Shown in pieces: positions 13,201 to 24,880 of a stretch of DNA of 64,000 nt. The stretch comes from Conus ventricosus (lineage: Eukaryota; Mollusca; Gastropoda; Neogastropoda; Conidae). Below the pieces are notes generated by a model. It saw only the letters and a list, made by a program, of their open reading frames with translations, was not told the origin of the DNA and searched no databases. The position numbers and the translations under genes were made by a program. The stretch's first letter is position 1; the number at the start of each line of letters is the position of its first letter. The stretch is from NCBI GenBank assembly GCA_018398815.1, contig CM031616.1, forward strand, positions 73,150,116-73,214,115, in the 5' to 3' direction.

Positions 13201-16200
13201 TTGTTAAACTGAAGGCATCACATAGGCCTACAAGAAGATTTGTCTTCTAACTACTGAGGGGAAAAAATAACAAGAACAGATTACTGAATACTGGGCTTTA
13301 GATTGTGATGGAATTCAACAAAAATGTGCTTTTGCACAAGTGCACTGAGCAACCCCCCCCCCCCCCCCCAACACACACACACTGTGGTGATGATGTACCT
13401 CTTGTCCAGCTCCTCTTTGCTTTTTGATAAACAGTCAGTTTTTATTTCAGGCCAGAGTTTATGTTCATCCTTTTCTGCTTGCTTTTGTGCAGCAAATAAA
13501 TTTGTTTCTCGTTAAAAGTCTGCCAAAATTCTTCTGAAATCAAAAAGCTAAAGGTGATGCTCCTACAGGCAAATCGTGGGACACACCCACTGACTGACCC
13601 GGTTTCCTGGCTATCAAAACAAGGGAAACTTTTGGGGGGCTTCACTTCTTGTAGCCAACCACTCCAGTCAAGAATTAAAGAATCTCTAGCAAGTTTTGTT
13701 TTTCGAATTTTCTTTTTTGGAGGGTCTGGGCCCAGCAGCAATGGGCTATTCGACATCGTCATTATCATCGCCTGAATCATTATTGATTCCGGCCTCAAAA
13801 TCAGTCAGCAGTCGATCTTTATTCATAACTAGGTCAAGATTGACGTCCGAATCGTCTTGCTTCAAATCTTCTTTAAGAGTGTAGCCCGCAAATACGCTCT
13901 CTTCATCAATATCACTTCAAAAATGAATTCTGCAAGTTGCATAGTTACTTGATCCGCCATTTTCCCAGAAAATCTTCGCGAAAAAAAGCCGAACTTTGAA
14001 AATTCACAGCAGCGAAACTACTCCACCAAAACTCATGCAACAAAAACCAAAATGGCGTCCAGAAACGGAAGTACCGGAAGACTCTTCTGTCGCAATTGCA
14101 TTCTGGGATATGCGATGGTGAAAGCGAAAGTCGTTGACCGAGTATTCAGCGGTCGATCTCGGTCGATCCGGTATTCAGAAGGAGGAAATCTCGCGGTCGA
14201 TCTCGGTCGATCCGGTAGGCATTGGGTTAAATTTTCATGTCGCCTCTTACCTTAACACGCCCCAACCAATACTTTCTTCTCTCATTCTTTGGTGACATAC
14301 AGTCTGGGAACTCTACGTCCATAAAACATCAAGGTGCAGGCAACTGGTCATCGTCTACAACAACCGGACAATGGACAGCATGCAGTCCAGTCCAGCCAGG
14401 TGCCCTTACCACTGAGAGAGAAGGAGGAGTCCTGCATGTTGCGGCCCCCGCCCCGGTCGGGGTCGGGAGTGGATGGAGGGCTCGTTGGACTGTGAGGCGG
14501 CGGCTCTTCTCCACCACCTTCATCACGGCGTCCTCATCGATGTTGACCACCGGCCCCGTGTAGGGTTCCCGGGTCACGGCCACAGGCTTCCGCGCCTGTA
14601 CACCAAGGTATGCATGCTTCATCAGGCAAGGGACATCACTGGCACGACTAGGTGTTAAAAAACTGTACAGTTGTACATCCCCTCCCTCCTTGTGAGGAGG
14701 GAGGGATAGGGGTGGGAGCACACCGATCAGACTTGCTCCACATGGGATTCCACTGGGTTCTCTGGGTTCAATGCATCCTGTCTCTGTACTTTCACCTCTT
14801 TTTAACTTTCAAAAAAGTTTCCAACATTTATTTTTCTTCTACTATAAAGACTTGCCAGAATAAAGAAACAAAAGGAAAATTAGCATGCCTGGTATAATCA
14901 AATCTTTTTTTTTTCCCTTGTTATTGAGAATATGCTGTATTCATTTTCTGGTTTTACCTGTTTGCAACTGTTCATTAAAAAAACAAACCAACAACCCACA
15001 ACAAAAGAAACATTGCCATTAAAGGCCGAAGCAGCATTAGGGTAACAGACTGATTTGACAGAAACGGTGCACACACTCCAAAGGTCTGCATACACAGAGA
15101 GCTCAAAGCACGGAGCTCCCTGAAGACGGTTCTCACCTGGTCCCTGGCCTTGAAACGTCCGTACACAGTCTCCGCTCCACAAGGGGTGGGCACGAAGCGA
15201 CCCAGGCCCTGAGTCACCTTCAGCTGTCACACACATACACACAGACCACCCATGCAGACACCGGATACCCTCACATGATCACAACAACAGGGCGTTTCTT
15301 ACAAGGCTTTTTAATTCCACTCTGCCCTTAACAGTAACCAAGTTCACAATGGCAAATCTGCTCTCAACAGCGAAGGTCACGGGCATGCATTACCTCTTGC
15401 CCCCCCCCCCCCCCACCCCCCACTCCACCCTCCTGGCATCCTTTTCCTCTCATGAACACATAAACCCTTTACCTTGTCATATGCTGTTGAAGTTTCCTTT
15501 TTTTCACATTAGAGTTCGTTTCTTCTCAAACATGCCAATAATCATCACAAAAAAGCTACAACTAAATGCAGCGCAGCTAAACCCTTGGAACAAAACGTCC
15601 GACTCCAGACCAAAGCCCAGTTTGTACTGTGCATGCATACAGTCAGAACTGCTGTTTCTTCTCCCTGCTTCCAACTCGCTGATAAACCCTCACATTTATT
15701 CAATATGCGAGAAGTGTTCTTGCCTTGATACTGCTAAACCTTAAAAGTTTTCCACTAAAGGATGAAAAGCAACATGTCTTTGGTGTCTGAAAGTTTTCCA
15801 CCCAAGGATGAAAAAGCAACATGTCTTTGGTGTGTGAAAGTTTTCCACCGAAGGATGAAAAAGCAACATGTCTTTGGTGTGTGAAAGTTTTCCACTGAAG
15901 GATGAAAAAGCAACATGTCTTTGGTGTGTGAAAGTTTTCCACTGAAGGATGAAAAAGCAACATGTCTTTGGTGTGTGAAAGTTTTCCACTGAAGGATGAA
16001 AAAGCAACATGTCTTTGGTGTGTGAAAGTTTTCCACTGAAGGATGAAAAAGCAACATGTCTTTGGTGTGTGAAAGTTTTCCACTGAAGGATGAAAAAGCA
16101 ACATGTCTTTGGTGTGTGAAAGTTTTCCACTAAAGGATGAAAAAGCAACGTGTCTTTGTTGTGTGAAAGTTTTCCACTAAAGGATGAAAAAGCAACATGT

Positions 16201-19200
16201 CTTTGGTGTCTGCCTATTGATTTCTTTCAGAAATAAACTCCAACCAATCATGTGCATCAATCCCCTTCAGAAATAAACTCCAACCAATCATGTGCATCAA
16301 TCCCCTTCAGAAATAAACTCCAACCAATCATGTGCATCAATCCCCTTCAGAAATAAACTCCAACCAATCATGTGCATCAATCCCCTTCAGAAATAAACTC
16401 CACCAATCATGTGCATCAATCCCCTTCAGAAATAAACTCCAACCAATCATGTGCATCAATCCCCTTCAGAAATAAACTCCAACCAATCATGTGCATCAAT
16501 CCCTTATAGAAAAACACTCCCAACTAATCACACCCATTAATTCCTTTCAGAAATAAACTCCAACCAATCATGTGCATCAATCCCTTATAGAAAAACACTC
16601 CCAACTAATCACGCCCATGAATTCCTTTCATAAATAAACTCCAACCAATCATGTGCATCAATCCCCTTCAGAAATAAACTCCAACCAATCATGTGCATCA
16701 ATCCCCTTCAGAAATAAACTCCAACCAATCATGTGCATCAATCCCCTTCAGAAATAAACTCCAACCAATCATGTGCATCAATCCCCTTCAGAAATAAACT
16801 CCACCAATCATGTGCATCAATCCCCTTCAGAAATATACTCCAACCAATCATGTGCATCAATCCCCTTCAGAAATAAACTCCAACCAATCATGTCCATCAA
16901 TCCCTTATAGAAAAACACTCCCAACTAATCACACCCATTAATTCCTTTCAGAAATAAACTCCAACCAATCATGTGCATCAATCTCTTATAGAAAAACACT
17001 CCCAACTAATCACGCCCATTAATTCCTTTCATAAATAAACTCCAACTAATCATGTGCATCAATCCCCTTCAGAAATAAACTCCAACCAATCATGTCCATC
17101 AATCCCTTATAGAAAAACACTCCCAACTAATCACGCCCATCAATTCCTTTCAGAAATAAACTCCAACTAATCATGTGCATCAATTGTCACGGTCAAAAAT
17201 AAACACAACCAAAATCCTAATCCTCCACGGAGACGGTCTGTCCACCCAGACAGACTAAGTAGCTGACCGATGCCTCGATGTCTGGTCAACCGAGCCTCGA
17301 CGCCCGGCTCAGACTCATCCAGCCAATTTGGCACAGCGAGTAGACTAATTCTAATCCTCTACGGAGACGGTACTGTCCACCCAGACAGACTAAGTAGCTG
17401 ACCGACGCCTCGGTGTCTGGTCAGAGGAGTCTCGACGCCTGGATCAGACTGATCTAGCCAATTTACGACGTAGCCGGAAAGGGAGAGGGGGAAGGTAGTG
17501 TGTGGTGGGGGTGAAATCAAGCTAATCAATTAAATGACCAATTGACCACCACAGAGAGTAAGGCGTGTAGGCGTGACTGTCATGATTTGAATATCCAATG
17601 GAATTAGGAGATAACTTCGGGTACGAGGCGGTAAAAATACTGACCAATGGTACTCGCCCTTGGACAGATGAGTTTCAAGATAAGAGAGAGATGCGGGGAG
17701 TGAAGGGAGAACGAGAGGAAGAACGAGGAGAGAGACAGAGAGAGGGGAGGAGGTTCTGTGGAAGCTCTGACAAGAGAGAAGCAGAGAGATGAGGGGAGGA
17801 GGTTCTGTGTAAGCTCTGACGAGAGAGAAGCAGAGAGATGAGGGGAGGAGAGAAGAGAACCAAGTTGAGAGATTAGCAGGAGATAGTCTGCAGAGGAAGG
17901 ACTAGGGAGAGATGTGGAGAGAGAGAGTTGCTAACTAATGAAGAGGAAAAGAAAGAAAAGAAAAAAAAAGAAGAAAAGCAACCATGTCCATTTGATAGAG
18001 CAGACTAGAAGAGAGAGAGAGAGTGCATGCGTTAATGCAGGAAGGAAGAAAGGAGAACAGATCGATGTTGATAGTCACTGTTCCACCTTAACCGGGTTCG
18101 ACCTCATACCTGGCAGCGTCACTTCGTCAAGCAGAACCACAGACCAACGCCAGTGCCAGCAGTCTAACCTGACCAGACGCCAGCAGACCAAGACCAGTGC
18201 CAGCAGTTTGTGTCGTGCTTGTGAAAGTGACAGTGAAAAGAAAAAAAAAGAAAAGAAAAGACAGTGATTCGTGAATAGTTAAGATCACCTGGCCAGGTAA
18301 AGTAGAAATCTATTTATACCCGGGTTAGTTAATGATGTTTTAGATAAATGATTTTGTGAAGTTCAGGAAAGAGAGAATGTTTTATTTTGTTTGATTCCAT
18401 ATGCATTGATGGTTCGTTCTATGAACGTGTGTAGTAAAGTTATAGACTTTACTAGTGGTTTGATGTGACGAATGCATGATATATGAATGAGATCGTAAGC
18501 AAGCTGTGAGTGTGTTTGGGCTGTGCGCTAGTCCTTCCTCCATCGACATCACCCGAGGTTGACAATCAATCCCCTTCAGAAATAAACTCCAACCAATCAC
18601 ACCCATCAATCCCTTTCATAAATAAACTCCAACTAATCATGTGCATCAATCCCCTTCAGAAATAAACTCCAACCAATCATGTCCATCAATCCCTTATAGA
18701 AAAACACTCCCAACTAATCACGCCCATCAATTCCTTTCAGAAATAAACTCCAACTAATCATGTGCATCAATCCCCTTCAGAAATAAACTCCAACCAATCA
18801 TGTGCATCAATCCCCTTTAGAAATAAACTCCAACCAATCATGTGCATCAATCCCCTTCAGAAATAAACTCCACCAATCATGTGCATCAATCCCCTTCAGA
18901 AATATACTCCAACCAATCATGTGCATCAATCCCCTTCAGAAATAAACTCCAACCAATCATGTCCATCAATCCCTTATAGAAAAACACTCCCAACTAATCA
19001 CACCCATTAATTCCTTTCAGAAATAAACTCCAACCAATCATGTGCATCAATCCCTTATAGAAAAACACTCCCAACTAATCACGCCCATGAATTCCTTTCA
19101 TAAATAAACTCCAACTAATCATGTGCATCAATCCCCTTCAGAAATAAACTCCAACCAATCATGTTCATCAATCCCTTATAGAAAAACACTCCCAACTAAT

Positions 19201-20186
19201 CACGCCCATCAATTCCTTTCAGAAATAAACTCCAACTAATCATGTGCATCAATCCCCTTCAGAAATAAACTCCAACCAATCACACCCATCAATCCCTTTC
19301 AGAAAAAAAACTCCCAACTAATCATGCCCATTAATTCATTTCAGAAATAAACTCCAACCAATCGTGTCCATCAATCCCTTATAGAAAAAAACTCCGAACT
19401 AATCACGCCCATTAATTCCTTTCAGAAATATACTCCAACCAATCACACCCATCGATCCCTTACAGAAATAAACTCCCACTTATCAATCCCTTTCAGCAAT
19501 AAACTCCCACTAATCATGTCCATCAATCCCTTTCAGAAATAAACTCCAACCAATCACACCCATCAATCTGCACCCATCACTCCCTCTCAGAAATATACTC
19601 CAACCAATCACGTCCATCACTCCCTATCAGAAAAAAACCTCCAACTAACCATGTCCATCACTCCCTTTCAGAAACAAACTCCAACCAATCACACCCATCA
19701 ATCCCTGTCAGAAACGAACTCCAGGTAATCTTATAATGAGACTATAAACTGAGGTTCCATGTGTGAACGCACGCATAACATCTTGCACACATGTAAAATC
19801 CCATCACCAACTTTCGGAAGAGAAGGCCAGTTTGGCCATTGGTATGGATGACACATTACACATAGCATGCACCCTGCGTGAGAAATGGAAAAAATGAAGG
19901 AAGTAAGGATACTGAGTGAATGATATTGTACGATACTGACTGGATGACACGGGGAAACGACTGAATGAAGCGCCAGCTGGCAGCTCTTCAGCCAGCACTA
20001 CCTAGGTAGGCAGCCCGTTGTGTAAATTGTATTGTTGTGTGGATTGTAAAGCGCTTAGAGCTTGGTCTCTTGCCAAGAATAGGCGCTATATAAGTATTCC
20101 TTATTATTATTATAATGACTGTAATCATTCCTACCAACTGCAGCTGGCACGACCAGAAGTTCTGATGCAGCATCAAACCTCCCTTT

Positions 20187-20221
<35 letters not shown>

Positions 20222-20646
20222 CCTCCTGATTCTTTACTCATCCAAGTTTCTTGCACTGCCAATCCACACCCACCTGTCCTTCGTCAACCACGACATGGCC
20301 ATTGGTCAGAACGAAGAAGGGCACGCCATGACACTCCATGCCCTCAAAGATGTTGAAGTCCACCGCCTGGTGGTGCGTCTCCGCCGAGATCTTCCTCGTC
20401 TGCTTGGGGTCCCAGATCACCACGTCGGCGTCGGATCCGATGGCGATTCGTCCCTGTGGCAAAGAGACAAGTGGGGGCAGATGGTCACGGTGGGCTGATT
20501 ATTGTGGTGCGAGTACGTGTGTGTGTGTGTACATGTTAACGAGAATAAAACCTGGCCCAGATGCTTTAAATGTTCAGACAGCTAATGGAGCATAAAACGT
20601 ATATATATACATATCCAGATATACAAACATACGTACCTCTCTCCAG

Positions 20647-20713
<67 letters not shown>

Positions 20714-23700
20714 TATAATGTATATCTGGCATTACTGCCTGGGAGCAGATACTGGATGATCTGTTTTTGACTTTTAACCACAACTTAACAACCAGATACC
20801 AATCTGCTGACTTTCACACAAATTAATGTCAAGGGTCAGATGTGCCTGTGGTATTTCTTTAAAAAACGAAAGAAAAAAAACCCTCTATGGTGGCAGCCTT
20901 TGCAGGGTGTGAAGCACCGATAACTTTTCCTGCCATCCTACTTTTCCTGTCTATGGTGGTGGATGTCCACCTGTAGGAGCTTTTAAAAAAGAAAAAAAAT
21001 CTACGTAGCATGACTTAGGGATGTCTTTGTTTACCGAGACATGGCCTACATCTTTCCACGATTGTGATCAATGTTCTGACCTACAGATGTTGTCAGCGTC
21101 CACATCATCGTTGGACTCTTAAAATCTTGGTCAGTCCTGCTGAAATAGTCAGAACACTGCCGTAGATCATGCTTTTAAACAACAATGGGTCATGCTTTTA
21201 ACAACAATAGTTCATGCTTTTTAACAACAACAAAAACAAACATAGGAACGACTTTAACTTTTTGCCTACGGAACGCACGCCTCCGTGCGCTGCTCAAAGC
21301 TCCCTTTGCCTACGGAACGCACGGTGCTGTGCGCTGACTGAAAGCTCCGTTGCCTACGGAACGCACCGGTGCGTGTGTTGTTATTTCGAAAAATTCTACT
21401 GTTCAAACTGTAACGGTCTAAGAGAAGTAACTCCCGCCAAAAGTTAGTAGAGGGTTCCTGGTAGCCTGACATGCCCTAGTTCTTAAGTTCAAGCAGAGTT
21501 CACCTTCGCTACCCCTTGCTGGGTTTTTTCCGACTTGGAACTGACCACATTTCTGGCACCGGCCTTTCGTCTGCTAGAGTCTAGTAAAAATGCCAGCTCG
21601 GCGCCGTTACTGTTTCAATGTATTCAAGGCGATTCCGATCACGAAGGAGAGTCGATCGACAGTGGAGATGATAGGGAAGATGAGGGATGGCTATTTGAAG
21701 ATGTTCTTGAATTACAATGACAAATAAACCGATTCGACCGATTCAGTAACACACACAGGCGCTTGACTCGCAAAAACTCTCTAGCCCAGATTCTGTGAAA
21801 TAGTTTAAAAATGGATAATAACTGATAGCGAAAAGTATCATAACCATAACTGTATTAGGTGAGTGCTTTTTTTTATCAATTTGTCTGCATGCCATCACTA
21901 AACGTTGATCGTCAAACTCTGCACTTGTTTTTATTTCTGTGTGTTTGGTTACTATATCTATCCGTGCGTTGTCTCAATGCAGGATCTCTTAGAGTTTTGA
22001 AAGTACATTCATCTAAAAGTCCTTGATTTCTTCTTTTCAGACATACGAAACATGATCTTAACACGGCCCAAACATAATACGTAAAATAAATTCAAAAAAT
22101 GCCAAAATCGCTACGTAGGCAGGGGTTTTAGCGTGAGTGGCTGTGTGCGGGAGGGGGGAAACTCACGCTGCACGCATACGCAGGGATAGTGTTAAGAAAT
22201 TAGCTTGAAATTTCAGAAACAAATTACCGACATTTTGCATATTTTCAATCCGTGTACTGGATGCAGAAATATCTGTCACTATTACATCTTTGATCCTTTA
22301 GTTTTCATACAAATACATCAGTGCATAAACACACACTCGCACAAACACATGTGCATACACCAGCACACAGCACACCTCTACCAAGTGCCCCACCCACCTT
22401 TTTAGGATAGAGGTTGTAGATCTTGGCAGCGTTGGTGCTGGTGGCTGCCACAAACCGGCAGGGGTCCATCTTGCCTGAGCACTGACCACAAACAGTCAAC
22501 ACCATTCTCAGGATTTTACCCATGAAAAACTGATACAGATTCTCAGGATTTTACCCATGAAAAACTGATACAGATTCTCAGGATTTTACCCATGAAAAAC
22601 TGATGCAGATTCTCAGGATTTTACCCATCAAAAACTGATACAGATTCTCAGGATTTTACCCATCAAAAACTGATACAGATTCTCAGGATTTTACCCATGA
22701 AAAACTGATACAGATTCTCAGGATTCTACCCATGAAAAAGTGATGCAGATTCTCAGGATTTTACCCATGAAAAACTGATACAGATTCTCAGGATTTTACC
22801 CATGAATAAGTGATACAGATTCTCAGGATTTTACCCATGAAAAAGTGATACAGATTTTCTGGATTTCATCAATGAAAAAGTGATACAGATTCTCAGGATT
22901 TTACCAATGAAAAAGTGATACAGATTCTCAGGATTTTACCAATGAAAAAGTGATACAGATTTTCAGGATTTCATCAATGAAAAAGTGATACAGATTCTCA
23001 GGATTTTACCCATGAAAAAGTGATACAGATTTTCAGGATTTCTTCAATGAAAAAGTGATACAGATTCTCAGGATTTTACCAATGAAAAAGTGATACAGAT
23101 TTTCAGGATTTCATCAATGAAAAGTGGATACAGATTCTCAGGATTTACCAATGAAAAAGTGATACAGATTTTCAGGATTTCATCAATGAAAAGTGATATA
23201 GATTCTCAGGATTTTAGCCATGAAAAAGTGATATAGATTCTCAGGGTTTTTACCAATGAAAAAGTGATACAGATTTTCAGGATTTTTATCAATAAGTGAT
23301 ACAGATTTTCAGGATTTTATCAATGAAAAAGTAACCTGCTTCCCAAAACCCCATGGCTGCAAATTGTTTACTGTAGAAGCAAGAACAATTTCTTTAAAAG
23401 AATCTCTTTTTCTTGTTAAAATGTTCATTTGCACTGGCCCATGTTATGACAAGTCAAAATAAACCATACCCATACTTTGTGCAGCTTAAGGTCTTCACAA
23501 ATATGCTTCCACTTCCAGACAAACTGGAAAGACTGGTACGGTACAAACAGAAAACAAGATGTTCTCTGCCAGACAGTAAGATAAGATAACTTTGCTTATA
23601 GCCCAGCCGACCGCAAAGGGCCACATCAGGGCTGTCACGTTTAAAATCAACTCACCAGTCATTCCCAGACAGTAAGGCAGTTCACGATATAACCAAAATC

Positions 23701-24838
23701 AAAAGCAGCTCGAATCAAATGCAGATTGAGAATCAGCCAAATCAATGCAGATCAAGAATCAGCCAAATCAATGCAGTTCAAGTATCTGCCAAACAAGAAA
23801 TGCTCCTCCTAAAGAAGGGGAGAGAGTGTTGAAGAGACAGAGGGCTTCGGTACGCCAGAAAAAGCACCGGCCTGCGAGTCTGAGAGACTGAGCGGACGAA
23901 ATCTTCCGAACCCTGGCTTTGCCACCCAAACGCTTCATGTATGTTTGTCCCTTAAGTGAAAGCACATGCAAGAACGACAACATCAGCAGCAACAATCAGT
24001 CAACTGCGAGAAAAAGCATAAAAATACTCCGCTGCTCAGACTGCACGAGGCTTGCAGGGAACACGGCTGCTGAGAAAAGAGGAATGATCTGAGCATGTCC
24101 AAGACACGAGGCCCCTTCCAGGTTCTTGTCGTACAGACTTTATGTGTACGAGGGTAGGGACAGCAAACCGCTGTCGCTCAGTGCATTAAATGAGCCATGG
24201 TATAGTATGTGTAATTAAACAAATGCAATTCAAGAATCAACAGAATCACACAGTGAAACGATCAGCAATGGTGTGGGCGGCAATGACGCACACACAATCT
24301 TCACCCATGAACAGATGCTACTGCAGAAGGTTGGACAGACGTCTGATGATTGGGACAGAAACTATCCCTGAATACTGATAATTTTTTCTGACAATGCCCG
24401 GAGTATCAACAATTCTCTGACTGTTGATTTTTCTGACAATATCAACACTTCTCTGGCTGTTGATGATTTTCCTGACACTATCAACAATTCCGACTGTTGA
24501 TGATTTTAATGACAATATCAACACTTCTCCGACTTGATTTTTCTGACAATGTCCTGAAAATCAACAATTCTCTGACTTGATGATTTTTCCAACAATATCA
24601 ACACTTCTCTGGCTGTTGATGATTTTTCTGACAATATCAACACTTATCTGATTTAATATTTTTCCAACAATATAAACATTCTCTGACTGTTGATGACATT
24701 CACAGAAATGGTTCAGAGGTTGTCAGTAACCTGAATGCGGATGATTTTGACAGAAAGGGTGTGGACATTGGTAGCAATGCTGCTGCTGCTGCTGCCGACA
24801 CTGTTCACGCCCCTCATGGAGGACATAAGGCACAGCAA

Positions 24839-24880
<42 letters not shown>

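Larger units (their letters stand above)
12031..14255. mobile_element. TTAA element 3, outer, carrying a nested copy
   Basis: Starts TTAAGGGGAGAGGCGGCATG (12031) and ends CATGTCGCCTCTTACCTTAA (14255), a 20-27 bp inverted pair continuing into AAAATTT on both sides. Its left part (12035-12745) is AT-rich without a gene. Element 2 (12746-14230) lies just inside its right terminus, at a TTAA. It shares its left TTAA with element 1. Confidence 0.75.

Noticed and set aside
15700..16148. Open frames of 100-135 codons over the 47-bp array
   Set aside because: All minus-strand frames are open because the unit lacks stops; the peptide repeats only mirror the DNA repeat.
20238..20462. A stand-alone intact dihydropyrimidinase gene
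   Set aside because: The segment is one exon of the larger minus-strand CRMP gene, bounded by CAG and GTGGGT splice sites.
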